DNA of 45,054 nucleotides from Chloroflexota bacterium. Lineage in GTDB: Bacteria; Chloroflexota; Dormibacteria; Dormibacterales; Dormibacteraceae. A program made the position numbers and the translations under genes. The stretch lies in contig VBDR01000042.1 of assembly GCA_005882135.1 (NCBI GenBank), positions 1-45,054 on the forward strand, given 5' to 3'. Of the stretch, positions 7,390 through 16,196 are shown piece after piece (positions within the stretch are counted from its first letter, which is position 1; every line of letters begins with the position of its first letter). The notes beneath the pieces are model-generated. The model did not search any database and was not told the origin of the DNA. It was given only the letters and a program-made list of their open reading frames with translations.

Positions 7390-7964
7390 GACCTAAGCCG
7401 GACCACCTCGTAGATGAGAAGAGCGAGATCGTCGACCGGCCTGGTGCTGACGAGGCGCATGGGTTTCTTTTCAGTGCTATCGCCGAAGAGGCGCTCGCCA
7501 GCCCCAAGCACGACTGGGTAGATCATCAGGCGCAGCTCGTCCACAAGGTCGTGCTCCATTAGCGTGTGCCAGAGTTTGAAGCTAGCGGCGACAAGGATTT
7601 CGCCATCTAGCTCTCGCTTCAGCTTCGAGACGTTGTTGATCACGTCGCCCCTTATTACCGTCGTGTTGTTCCAGACGGGAGCATCGAGAGTCGAGGAAAC
7701 GACGTACTTGGGAAAGCTGTTCAACCTGTCCGCGAACGGGCCACTTCGGGATGGCCACCGCGCAGCCAAGAACTCGTAGCTCCGCCGGCCCAGCAGAAAG
7801 GCCTTCGCGCCCAGCGCCTCGTCGAGCGCAACTTTGGCCGCCTCGTCGCGACCCTGGCCGCCGATAACACCGACCCAGCCGCCGCGGCTGAAGCCCTCGA
7901 CGCCCGCCGGGTCCTGGATGACTCCGTCGAGCGAGACGTTCTCACTGACAACAATCCTTGCCGT
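7386..7964 (-). CDS. Dihydrofolate reductase/RibD C-terminal family, probable ACG start
   Basis: The family's usual beginning, ARIVVSENVSLDGVIQDPAG, is encoded from 7961 downward. It is followed by GGWVGVIGGQGRDEAAKVALDEALGAKAFLLGRRSYEFLAARWP, then VVSSTLD, the NTTVIRG strand and YPVVLGAGERLFG. These are typical NADPH-binding features of the RibD C-terminal fold. The codon where ATG is expected is ACG (7962-7964), with an AAGGAG ribosome site 7 nt upstream. No ATG, GTG or TTG start precedes it in frame back to the stop. From a TTG at 7769 the protein would lose about 65 N-terminal residues. Probably reduces a small pterin- or pyrimidine-like substrate; exact reaction unknown. Confidence 0.78.
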   Translation of the reverse strand, partial: TARIVVSENVSLDGVIQDPAGVEGFSRGGWVGVIGGQGRDEAAKVALDEALGAKAFLLGRRSYEFLAARWPSRSGPFADRLNSFPKYVVSSTLDAPVWNNTTVIRGDVINNVSKLKRELDGEILVAASFKLWHTLMEHDLVDELRLMIYPVVLGAGERLFGDSTEKKPMRLVSTRPVDDLALLIYEVVRLRS

Positions 7965-8107
7965 TGCGCTTCTCCTTGCCGCTGGTCGGCTAGGCAGATC
8001 GACGTCTATAAGAAGATTCGCCTAAACCTCGACGCGCCCACCAATTGGTTCACAACTTGATTCTCTCGCCGGTAAAGCCTCCGCGAGCCATTTCGTCACC
8101 TGCCGTA

Positions 8108-8288
8108 TCACAGCCGTATCACGCATTCGCGGCACCGGACGGCTATAGGGGGTCACCATAGGACACGAAGCTGGTCGATTTCGTATTCGCGAGGACGACG
8201 CGGGAGTCTGTCGGACACCGGAGGACACGTCCCCGCCACGGTTCGGGACCGTGAGGCCCCGGGTTCAAATCCCGGGCCCCCGGGGCCA
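8108..8288 (+). repeat. tRNA-Pro half repeat module, copy C
   Basis: The arm TCACAGCCGTATCACGCATT starts at 8108 and the core at 8239, again 131 nt apart. This copy keeps a perfect anticodon stem: CACGG (8237-8241), loop TTCGGGA, CCGTG (8249-8253), variable AGGCC, then a perfect T-arm and GCCCCCG. The discriminator and CCA are altered (GGGCCA). About 75% of the first 60 nt matches copy B; the middle is more divergent but needs no gaps. No 5' tRNA half is present. Confidence 0.8.
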
Positions 8289-8300
8289 ATTTTGCATTCA

Positions 8301-8361
8301 AAATCGCCGATTTCACGTGAGCTGTGAAGCCGCCGGGTCACAGCTGGGTCACAGATTCCCC
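8301..8361 (+). repeat. Palindrome and second arm to the right of core C
   Basis: AAATCGCCGATTT (8301-8313) is a perfect odd palindrome. TCACAGCTGGGTCACAGATT starts at 8338 and repeats the arm motif in the same orientation, 99 nt after the core start. Copy E has the same palindrome and arm at nearly the same distances. Nothing else was recognised between here and the DUF4386 stop at 8523. Confidence 0.6.
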
Positions 8362-8522
8362 CAGCGCATGTGGGTGACTTCAAGTCCTAAACGTCCTGCC
8401 GCCGAAGATACGTAATCGCCTACGACCTTACGATTCCAAAGCGACTGGCGATTCGTAGGCTGCCTTTATGGCCGACTTCTGGCTCAGCGATCCCTACCGC
8501 TGGTGACGCGACACCGTCGACC

Positions 8523-9242
8523 TCATCGGTTTCGGGCTGGAACAGATACTGCCGAATCGCGAGCGCCCGCGCCGGTCACCTTGATCCCGAAGATTAACAA
8601 CCACACGACGAAGACGAACTCGCCGGCGCCGCCGACCTGCCCGACCTCGAACACATAGGGAAGGTCGGGCGCAAGAAGATTGGCGAGGAACTGTCCCATC
8701 CAGCTCATCGCGGCGACTAGCAGCAGTGCGCCCACGAGCCACGGGATCTGGCGAGACTTGATGACCAGGTAGCCAAGGGGAACGAGCCACAGGCCGAAGA
8801 ACATCTCGTCGATCACGAGCCCGTTGGCATGGGCGTCGACGAACAGGGAGGCGAGCGCATTTGACGCCGGGGCGCCGAACGCCTGGATGTAGGAGGGGTT
8901 GGTAGCGATGGTCAGCGCGTTGTAGAGGTTGATGTCGCTCAGGTAGATCACGACGATCTCGATAGCGACCAGCACGACCATCGCAGCAGCCGCAAGCCGG
9001 TCGACGTGGCGCAGCAGCAGGTACAGAGCCATGCCCGCGAGCAGAAAAAATGTTCCCGAGATCAGGTCGATGGTCAGGCTGATGCGGAACAGTGGCGTTG
9101 ACGCTCGAATCCTGTCGATCAGGCCCGAGCCGCCGCCTGAACCCTCGATGCTCGAGCGGATCGCGATCGCGACCACGAAACAAACGCTGGCCAGCAGATA
9201 GAGCGAGCTCGCGATTCGGGCCAGGACCTTCGGCGATCTCAA
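8523..9242 (-). CDS. DUF4386 family membrane protein
   Basis: 239 aa from a TTG that overlaps the upstream stop. About six membrane segments are visible: IASSLYLLASVCFVVAI, ISGTFFLLAGMALYLLL, AAAMVVLVAIEIVVIYL, FFGLWLVPLGYLVI, LVGALLLVAAMSW and FVFVVWLLIFGI. The segment NLYNALTIATNP with the following DAHANGLVIDEMFFGLWL is typical of DUF4386. It closes a PadR-HAAS-DUF4386 operon. Function is unknown; its expression probably follows PadR control. Confidence 0.8.
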   Translation of the reverse strand: MRSPKVLARIASSLYLLASVCFVVAIAIRSSIEGSGGGSGLIDRIRASTPLFRISLTIDLISGTFFLLAGMALYLLLRHVDRLAAAAMVVLVAIEIVVIYLSDINLYNALTIATNPSYIQAFGAPASNALASLFVDAHANGLVIDEMFFGLWLVPLGYLVIKSRQIPWLVGALLLVAAMSWMGQFLANLLAPDLPYVFEVGQVGGAGEFVFVVWLLIFGIKVTGAGARDSAVSVPARNR

Positions 9243-9808
9243 CGGGCTCTCAGGCGGGTCGCCAGGTAGACGATCATGCCCACGGGAGCAATCAGCGCCA
9301 CAAGGCTGATGGTGAAGAGAACGGCGCCCACCGTCACGTCGACCCAGGCCGGACCGGCTTCGGAGGCGGTGGTGATCCAGTGAAACGTGGACATGATGAG
9401 GAGCACGCCTGCATATCCGCCTGGGGGGATCAGGGTGCCGAGCAGCTTCTCGCGCGTGGTCCAGGTTTTCGAGACCCAGAGCAGGATCGCTCCGACGGGC
9501 CAGGCGGCCACCAGCAGGATGAGCGCAAGCACCTCCAAGGTCCCGAAGCGCCGGGTCGTGGCAATAGAGGTTCGCGGCTTTTTGCTGCCGCGGGCTGCGG
9601 CTGCGATGTCTCCTGGGTCGCCGAGGCGCTCCAGGAGGTTCATGAGGGTGGCGTCGGACTCGTCGGCCAGGCCGCCGCGCTCCTCCGCAATGTGGCGGCG
9701 AATCTCGTCGATGATCTCGTTGCGGCTGTCAGGGGACAGGTCGGTCAGTTCTCGCTCGAGCCGCTGCAGATATTCGTCCACCAATTGCGCGGCATGCGTT
9801 GCGGTCAT
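9239..9808 (-). CDS. HAAS-domain (DUF1700-like) membrane protein
   Basis: 189 aa, taking the ATG at 9808 that overlaps the PadR stop by 1 nt. The N-terminal 75 residues are the helical HAAS region: VDEYLQRLERELTDL, EIIDEIRRHIAEE and LLERLGDPGDIA. Three or four membrane segments follow: LEVLALILLVAAWPVGAIL, YAGVLLIMSTFHW and FTISLVALIAPVGMIVYL. HAAS proteins are commonly encoded directly after a PadR gene, as here, and are thought to be membrane partners in stress responses. A longer frame from 9952 exists but lies antisense to nothing useful and overlaps PadR. Confidence 0.82.
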   Translation of the reverse strand: MTATHAAQLVDEYLQRLERELTDLSPDSRNEIIDEIRRHIAEERGGLADESDATLMNLLERLGDPGDIAAAARGSKKPRTSIATTRRFGTLEVLALILLVAAWPVGAILLWVSKTWTTREKLLGTLIPPGGYAGVLLIMSTFHWITTASEAGPAWVDVTVGAVLFTISLVALIAPVGMIVYLATRLRAR

Positions 9809-10149
9809 CACGGTTTTACTCCGTTCCGAAAGATGCTGTCCACCGAGTCGCGAAACCTGAACCACTCGTCGCGGAACTGGGCCACAGCCTTCTGACCGGA
9901 ACGGCTCAGCCGGTAGTAGCGCCGCGGGGCGCCGCCGGGAGTGTCGCGCCACTCTGTCTCGACCAGACCCTCGGAGCGCATACGGCTCAGCAGGGGATAG
10001 ATCGTCCCTTCACTGACCACGAGCTCGCCCCTGGCACGCAACATCTGGATCACCTCTCCGCCATAGCGCGGCATCTCCTTGAGCATCGCCAGCACGCAGT
10101 ACTCGATGACTCCTTTGCGAAGCTGTGTGGCGAGGCCATCGATCGGCAC
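9808..10149 (-). CDS. PadR-family transcriptional regulator
   Basis: 113 aa with GTG at 10149. The winged helix reads LRKGVIEYCVLAMLKEMPRYGGEVI, then VSEGTIYPLLSRMRSEGLVETEW, then PRRYYRLSRSGQKAV, the full PadR N-terminal domain. A longer version from TTG 10185 would begin inside the promoter, so GTG is preferred. The promoter (TTGCAA, 17 nt, TACAGT) places the transcript start about at this GTG, suggesting a leaderless message. It likely represses itself and the two membrane genes downstream. Confidence 0.85.
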   Translation of the reverse strand: MPIDGLATQLRKGVIEYCVLAMLKEMPRYGGEVIQMLRARGELVVSEGTIYPLLSRMRSEGLVETEWRDTPGGAPRRYYRLSRSGQKAVAQFRDEWFRFRDSVDSIFRNGVKP

Positions 10150-10156
10150 CGACGAT

Positions 10157-10185
10157 ACTGTAGCGCAAGGATCCTTGCATTGCAA
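10157..10185 (-). promoter_or_regulatory. PadR promoter with a palindromic operator
   Basis: On the minus strand, -35 TTGCAA (10185-10180) is followed by a 17-nt spacer and -10 TACAGT (10162-10157). The spacer holds GCAAGGATCCTTGC (10165-10178), a perfect 14-nt palindrome. A repressor bound there would block RNA polymerase. PadR proteins bind such inverted repeats, so autoregulation is likely. Confidence 0.65.
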
Positions 10186-10208
10186 GGCTCGGGACTTCTT
10201 CCAAGAAG

Positions 10209-10346
10209 CTTTTCAACGCGAGACTAGACAGCAACTCAGTTCGCACCATCGACTTCCATGAAGGTGACGCTGTCGATGAGGCCGCGTTGAAGGCGCTCAT
10301 TCTCGAAGCTGTCCGGCTGAACATGTTGAAGGTGCGTAAGCGATAG
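10209..10346 (+). pseudogene. DUF1801-family 3' fragment, copy 1
   Basis: The frame LFNARLDSNSVRT, then IDFHEGDAVDEAALKALILEA and VRLN, is the C-terminal third of a DUF1801 protein. It aligns with residues about 88-128 of the intact gene at 23047-23433. The 5' two-thirds is absent; the fragment begins beside the PadR promoter. The end is extended by KVRKR before TAG. Confidence 0.75.
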
Positions 10347-10432
10347 GCGACCGAGATGATCAACCTCCCAGTTTGTGTGTCGTTGGCGCGAGCACGTGCA
10401 GTGGGGCGTGAGTCCGCGGAGGGCGCAAACGC

Positions 10433-11407
10433 CTAGTCGGCGACAGTCATGATCACGTTTCCGACCTTCTGCTCAGAATCAACATAGCGATGCGCCTCGA
10501 CCACCTCGCCGAGCGTGTAAGTGCGGTCGATCACTACTCGGTATCTACCGGCCTCGATTAGCTCCTTGAGGAAGACGACATCCTCTTTCGTCACTGCGCG
10601 AGCCGGGAAGATCACCTTCTTGTCCTGGGAGCGCGTAGTGAGCACGCGCCAGAAGTTGTCGAATCCGTCGGTGGGCAGGAACCGCCCGCCCGGCTTTAAT
10701 GAGTTGCGGCTCCTCACGAAAGAGTGCTTTCCCACAGCGTCGAAGATGACGTCGTAACTCTGGCCGTTCTTGGTGAAGTCTTCCTTGGTGTAGTCAATGA
10801 CATCGTCGGCGCCGAGCGACTTCACGAGCTCCAGGTTCTTTGTGCTCGTGACCGCCGTCACGTGAGCGCCGAAATACTTTGCCAGTTGGACGCCCGCGGT
10901 GCCGATGGCGCCCGACCCGCCGTAGACGAGGACTGAATCTCCGTTCTTCACGTTGCCTGCGCGGAGTGGGCTGAGTGCGTAGAGGCCGCCATCGGTGATC
11001 CCCGCGGCCTCGACGTGGCTGAGATTCTTTGGCTTTCGCGTCATGCGTGAGCTCTCCGGCCTCGAGATGAACTCCGCGTAGGCGCCAAATCTAAAGCCGG
11101 TACTGCCGAAAACCTCGTCCCCGGCCGCGAACTCCTTGACTGCCGGCCCGACGGCCTCGACCACGCCGGAGAAATCGCCGCCAAGGATCGGCTGCCGCGG
11201 CCGGCGAAGGCCGAAGACGGCGCGACTCACCAGCTCGAAGCCACGGCCGCTGTTGCGGTTGGCTTGGCGTGTCGCGCAATCGGCGCGCGTCACCGCGACG
11301 GCGTAGATCCGGACCAGGACCTCGTCGTCCCTGGGGAGGGGCTTTTCTACGTCTTCGATGTGCAGGACGTCTGGACCTCCGTACCGGTCGAAGACGACTG
11401 CTCGCAC
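10433..11407 (-). CDS. Zinc-independent MDR oxidoreductase (NAD(P)-dependent quinone-reductase-like)
   Basis: 324 aa from GTG 11407. The GroES-like domain begins VRAVVFDRYGGPDVLHIEDVE and contains GGDFSGVVEAVG near 90. The Rossmann motif is VLVYGGSGAIGTAGVQLAKY near 151-170, followed by SLGADDVIDY. The residues that bind catalytic zinc in alcohol dehydrogenases are missing, so it is likely a quinone or enone reductase using NADPH. It is divergent from the PEP-utilising gene (starts 107 nt apart). A further 69 codons upstream are open but are not conserved in character. Confidence 0.85.
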   Translation of the reverse strand: MRAVVFDRYGGPDVLHIEDVEKPLPRDDEVLVRIYAVAVTRADCATRQANRNSGRGFELVSRAVFGLRRPRQPILGGDFSGVVEAVGPAVKEFAAGDEVFGSTGFRFGAYAEFISRPESSRMTRKPKNLSHVEAAGITDGGLYALSPLRAGNVKNGDSVLVYGGSGAIGTAGVQLAKYFGAHVTAVTSTKNLELVKSLGADDVIDYTKEDFTKNGQSYDVIFDAVGKHSFVRSRNSLKPGGRFLPTDGFDNFWRVLTTRSQDKKVIFPARAVTKEDVVFLKELIEAGRYRVVIDRTYTLGEVVEAHRYVDSEQKVGNVIMTVAD

Positions 11408-11514
11408 GACTCGGAACTCTAGTGCGCATCGCGCCGATGCGCCAACACGATGCGGCACCTCGATCGGCCCGCTGGTATGCCATGGGCGGTTGAGAGACGA
11501 GTAGTCTGGCCGTC

Positions 11515-14151
11515 GTGGACGGGGCGGCGCCGCTGACGGTCGACCTCGTCGACGCCGAACGGGGCGCTGGGGTACTCGTGGGCGGCAAGGCCGCAAACCT
11601 CGGCGAGCTGGCAAGGGCCGGCTTTCCAGTGCCCAATGGGTTCGTGCTCACAACCCACGCCTACGCCCTGGCCGCGGAGGCCGCTGGTGTCGACCCCGCA
11701 CGACCGGCCGAGGCGGCCGAACGGCTACGTGCCGCGCCGATGCCGGACGTGATCGCGAACGCCGCTCGCAAGGCATACGCCGCACTCGACGCTGAGCGCG
11801 TCGCCGTGCGGTCCTCGGCCACTGCCGAGGACCTGCCCGGCGCTTCGTTCGCGGGCCAGCAGGACAGCTACCTCGACGTTTCCGGCGAGGAGGGCCTCCT
11901 CGACGCGATCCGCCGCTGCTGGGCGTCGCTGTGGAACGAGCGAGCGGTCGCCTACCGGCATGCCAATGGTGTCGACAACACGGGGGTCAGCCTTGCCGTG
12001 GTCGTGCAAGAGATGGTGGATGCATCCGCGGCGGGCGTCCTCTTCACCGCCGACCCCGTAACCGGACGGCGCCGGCGTGCGGCGATCGACGCGGTCGCAG
12101 GTCTCGGCGACAAACTCGTCGCCGGCGCGGTCGACCCCGACCACTATGCGGTCGAGATCGCGAGCCACGAAGTGGTCCAGAGCCCGGCCGGCGGCCAGGG
12201 ATCCGTCCTCTCCGACCAGGAGGTGCTCACCCTTGCGGAGTTCGGGGATCGCGTCGAACGCCACTTCAACGCACCGCAGGACGTCGAATTCGCGCTCGAT
12301 CAGGAACGGCATGTGTGGCTCGTCCAGTCGCGTCCGATCACGACGCTATATCCCTTGCCCGAGGATGCGCCCGATCCCCAGAAGGAGCTTCGCGTCTACT
12401 TCTCAGGCAGCGTTTTCCAGGGCTACTTCGAGCCGATCACGCCGATGGGCATCCAGTTCTTCCGCCTCCTGAGTGGCGCCGTGTCCGGCATGTTTGGATT
12501 CTCGGTCGACGATCCCGTGGCCGGCTCCCAGATCCTCAAGGAACCCGGAATGAGGCTTTACATCGACGTGACGCCAATCGTCCGGGATCCGGTCGGCCGT
12601 CGCGCATTCGTGACCCTGACATCAATGGGCGAGGCGCGAAGCTCGGCTGTTCTAGTCCAGCTCGCTTCTGATCCGCGTCTCTCCCTCGCCAGGCGCTCCC
12701 GTTTTCGTTCGGTGCGCGCGATCGCCGGATCGATGATGCGGGCAGGCGTTCCTCACTCCGCGCTGCGAGTTCTGTGGTCACCGGAGGCGGCCCGCGCGCG
12801 TTACGTCCGCGAGATCGAGGAGTTCGCACGTATCGATCTGCCCGAAGATGCGACCTCGGAACAGCGCCTCGACGCGTTCGAGCGTCTGATCCTGACGGTG
12901 ACGCCGCAAATGTTCCCGCGGATGATCGGGACCATCATGCCTGCGATGCTCTCGTTCGCCCTGGCGGTACGGCTGCTGCGCGGCAAGGCGCGGATGGACG
13001 AGCTGCAGGCCATCACTCGGGGCGCGCCGCACAACCCAACCACCGAGATGGACCTGGCGCTGTGGGCTTTGTGCACCGATGTCCGCGACGATGCGGACTC
13101 ACGGGAGACGCTGATCCGGCGGACGCCAGCCGAGCTGGCGGCCGCCTATAGACGCGGTACGCTGCCCCCGCGCCTGCAGTCCGGCCTCAAATCATTCCTC
13201 GCCCGTTACGGCTTTCGATCGATTGGCGAGATCGACATCGGCGTCGAGCGCTGGTCCGAAAACCCGGAGCACATCCTCGGCGCGCTCGCGAATTACTTGC
13301 GCCTCGGCGACGACGCGCTGGCGCCCGACGCACAGTTCGCGAAGGGCCAGCGGGAGGCGGAGGCGATGATCGCCTCGCTGCTGACCAGAGTGCACGGCCC
13401 ACGGCGGGCGATCCTCCGAGTGGTGCTGGGTAGAGTACGTGCTCTCATCGGCGATCGAGAAGCGCCGAAGTTCCACATCATCCGCCTCCTCGCGACGCCC
13501 TCACGAGAGCTGCTCAAGCCGGTTGGTCGCGACCTGGTCGCGCGCGGCCGGCTCTCCGACGAAGACGACATCTTCTTCCTGACCCTGCCGGAGGCGCGAC
13601 GCGCCGCCGGCGGCGAGGACATGCGGAAGCTGGTCGCCGCCCGACGGGATGCCTTCGACCGCGAACGCGCGCGCCGGCGCATCCCGCGCTTGCTACTTTC
13701 CGACGGGACCGACGCGGAGGCAGCACTGGTATCGGTCGGCGAGGGACTGCGAGGTTCGCCCGCCTCCCCGGGGGTCGTCTCCGGGATCGCGCGCGTGATT
13801 CTCTCGCCGGCGGGAGCAAGGCTCGAGCCGGGAGAGATCCTGGTCGCGCCTTCCACCGATCCCGGCTGGACACCTCTCTTCCTGACTGCGGGTGCCCTGG
13901 TGATGGAAATGGGCGGAATGATGTCGCACGGCGCGGTGGTGGCCCGCGAGTACGGCATCCCGGCCGTCGTCGGAGTGGCCGGTGCCACCGAGCAGATCAT
14001 GACCGGTCAGCGCGTCACGGTCGACGGCTCTGCGGGCACGGTCGTACTGGAGGCAGGGCCGAAAGAGGAGGCCCAAGCGGTGGTGACGTCGACCACCAAG
14101 TTAGGCGCGTCGCCACCACCCGAGCCGAAGGCGAATCTCGCTGATGGTTGA
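11515..14151 (+). CDS. PEP/pyruvate-utilising enzyme, rifampicin-phosphotransferase-like
   Basis: 878 aa, GTG start. The N-terminal ATP-grasp, PEP-synthase-type domain (about 1-290) has GGKAANLGELARAGFPVP near 23-40, VRSSATAEDLPGASFAGQQDS near 98-118 and VWLVQSRPITT near 265. A long helical middle (about 290-740) matches no enzyme I can name. The swivelling phospho-His domain is at the C-terminal end, with GGMMSHGAVVAREYGIPAV and His805. PEP synthase carries a further C-terminal barrel, which is absent. The order ATP-domain, middle, His-domain and the length fit rifampicin phosphotransferase. That enzyme inactivates rifamycins with ATP; the actual substrate here could be another alcohol. Confidence 0.75.
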   Translation: MDGAAPLTVDLVDAERGAGVLVGGKAANLGELARAGFPVPNGFVLTTHAYALAAEAAGVDPARPAEAAERLRAAPMPDVIANAARKAYAALDAERVAVRSSATAEDLPGASFAGQQDSYLDVSGEEGLLDAIRRCWASLWNERAVAYRHANGVDNTGVSLAVVVQEMVDASAAGVLFTADPVTGRRRRAAIDAVAGLGDKLVAGAVDPDHYAVEIASHEVVQSPAGGQGSVLSDQEVLTLAEFGDRVERHFNAPQDVEFALDQERHVWLVQSRPITTLYPLPEDAPDPQKELRVYFSGSVFQGYFEPITPMGIQFFRLLSGAVSGMFGFSVDDPVAGSQILKEPGMRLYIDVTPIVRDPVGRRAFVTLTSMGEARSSAVLVQLASDPRLSLARRSRFRSVRAIAGSMMRAGVPHSALRVLWSPEAARARYVREIEEFARIDLPEDATSEQRLDAFERLILTVTPQMFPRMIGTIMPAMLSFALAVRLLRGKARMDELQAITRGAPHNPTTEMDLALWALCTDVRDDADSRETLIRRTPAELAAAYRRGTLPPRLQSGLKSFLARYGFRSIGEIDIGVERWSENPEHILGALANYLRLGDDALAPDAQFAKGQREAEAMIASLLTRVHGPRRAILRVVLGRVRALIGDREAPKFHIIRLLATPSRELLKPVGRDLVARGRLSDEDDIFFLTLPEARRAAGGEDMRKLVAARRDAFDRERARRRIPRLLLSDGTDAEAALVSVGEGLRGSPASPGVVSGIARVILSPAGARLEPGEILVAPSTDPGWTPLFLTAGALVMEMGGMMSHGAVVAREYGIPAVVGVAGATEQIMTGQRVTVDGSAGTVVLEAGPKEEAQAVVTSTTKLGASPPPEPKANLADG

Positions 14152-14217
14152 TCGAGCGGACATTGAATCCGAGCGTCACGCCACGAGAGAGGCTGTCCGA
14201 CTGAGTGGTGAATAGGT

Positions 14218-14319
14218 GTGTTCAGCCACGTCGCCGTCCAGGTCGACAACCTGAGCGCCACCATCGAGTCGCTATCCCAGATGGGGTTGGGGGCAGGCCC
14301 GGTCGAACGCCCAGGCGGA
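14218..14319 (+). pseudogene. VOC-family (glyoxalase-like) gene fragment
   Basis: In one frame the text FSHVAVQVDNLSATIESLSQ then GLGAGPVERPGG matches FSHLAVQVDDLSGMIEAVTK and GLNADPVERPGG in the intact VOC gene at 24008-24421, which is on the other strand. The rest of the gene is missing. The remaining bases between 14152 and 14520 hold no other gene; GAGTTCAGGCGG at 14445-14456 also occurs at 17843 and 23572. Confidence 0.7.
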
Positions 14320-14520
14320 CGAGTCGGGCTGCCGAAGTCGGGTGCTGATGCTCGGTGGTCTTGACATTGAAGTGGCATTCCCGGCCGTCTAGAAGGGCAT
14401 GACGGCTGAACAGCGCGATTGGTGCTCGCGTGGGCCTGCCGCTTGAGTTCAGGCGGGCGCCCGAGGGCTTGCCGAAGGCTTGCGGAGCTCGCGCAGCATC
14501 GGCCTTAGCATTTCCAGGGA

Positions 14521-16196
14521 TGAGCATTTCAGCTGCTGACGATCGAGCGCGAGGAGCAGGAGTCAGCGAGCGCCGCCCGATTACGGTCCTGTTTGCCGAC
14601 ATTGCGGGGTCGACCTCGATCGCGGAGAGGCTCGATCCCGAAGACTGGACCACCCTCGTCGGCGAGGCTTTCCAGCGCATGAACCGGACCATCGAACGTT
14701 ACGGCGGCAAGATCGCCCGCCTCATGGGCGATGGAGTCCTCGCTTTCTTCGGGGCCCCAACCGCCCACGAGGACGACCCCGAGCGCGCCGTGCGCTGCGG
14801 CCTCGACCTGGTTCGCGCCATCGACGAGCTTGACGCGAGCAGCCACATTTCCGGGGCTGACAAGCTTCGCGTAAGGGTTGGCATCAACACCGGGCCGGTC
14901 GTGGTCGGCATCGTTGGCACCGAGACCGCATCCGAGTACACCGCGATGGGTGACACGGTCAACGTGGCCGCCCGCATGCAGGCCTCTGCACGCCCCGGCA
15001 GCGTCCTCATCACCGCGGCCACCTACCGCTTCGTCAGCGGGCTCGTCGAGGCCGTCGACGTCGGCCAGCTCGAGCTCAAGGGCAAATCGGCAGCCGTCCG
15101 CGCCTACGAGATCACCAGCCTCAAGGAGGGCGCCGTGCACACGCGCGGCCTCGCCGGTGTCAGCTCGCCGATGGTTGGCCGCGACTCGCAGCTCCGCCAG
15201 CTCGGGCAGCTATTCCAGATCGTCAAAGCCGGGCAGGGTCGCGTCGCCTGCATTCTTGGCGAGCCTGGGATGGGGAAGAGCCGCCTGCTGGCCGAACTCC
15301 GCGCAAGCCTCGATGGCCAAGACGATCCCCCACGCTGGGTCGAGGGCCGCTGCCTCTCGTACGGCGAGACCATGCCCTACCACCTGCTTCTGGACCTCGT
15401 GCGCTCCCTCATTGGCGTGATCGAGACCACGGACGAGCCCCAGGTGGCGCATGCACTCGAATCCTTCCTCCAGTCCAACGCGGCTGATGACTGGCGCGAG
15501 AACTATGCCTACCTCGGCCACTTGCTGTCCCTGAAGCTCAGCCCCGACGCGCGAGCCCGCATCTCCAACCTCGAGGTGGAAACCGTCAAACGCTACAACG
15601 CGGCGGCCATCCAGATCGTCCGCGCGGCCGCCTCGTCTGGCCCAGTGGCAATGGTGTGCGACGACCTGCACTGGGCCGATCCCGCGTCCACCGACTCGCT
15701 CCTCACCCTGCTGCCGACGGTGGCCGGCCTTCCGATCCTCTTCATCCTGAGTTCGCGTCAGGAGCGCACCGCAGTCGGCTGGCGGCTCATCGCAGGCGCG
15801 CGCGAGATCTACGGCGACGCCCTTACTGAGATGCGCCTCGACCCCTTGTCCATCGACGACAGCCGCACTCTGATCAGCAACCTGCTCACCATTGAATCGC
15901 TGCCCGATGAGACGCGTGACCTGATTCTCGCCAGGGCCGAGGGCAATCCCTTCTTCGTCGAGGAGGTCATCCGCATGCTCATCGACCGCGGCGCGATCGC
16001 TCACGAAGGCGACCGCTGGATCGCCACGGATAAAGTAGCCGGAATCGAAATCCCCGACACGCTCCACGGCCTGCTGCTTGCCCGCATCGACCGCCTGCCC
16101 GCCGAGAGCCGGCGAACTCTGAGGGTCGCCTCGGTGATCGGCCGCCAGTTCGGTGTGACAATCCTGGAAAGGCTTCTAGGGTCGAAGACGCAATGA
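14521..16196 (+). CDS. Adenylate/guanylate cyclase with AAA ATPase domain (N-terminal part, frameshifted)
   Basis: Starts at ATG 14521. A class III nucleotide cyclase domain covers residues 18-205: metal-binding Asp27 in VLFADIAGS, Asp71 in LMGDGVLAFFG, and the GDTVNVAARMQ helix. An AAA/STAND ATPase follows, with Walker A GEPGMGKSR near 247-255 and Walker B-type VCDDLHWAD near 379-387. The frame stops at 16196 after LERLLGSKTQ. One extra G at the GGG 16179-16181 would continue into the next frame as LLGVEDAMSARDELGR, so this and the gene at 16193 are probably one protein of about 1049 aa. Family members couple a cyclase domain to TPR-type sensing; the ligand is unknown. Confidence 0.85.

Noticed and set aside
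9092-9895. 267-codon plus-strand ORF
   Set aside because: Antisense to the HAAS and DUF4386 genes; composition of a high-GC shadow.
15210-16067. 285-codon minus-strand ORF
   Set aside because: Antisense shadow of the cyclase/ATPase gene; no family-like text.
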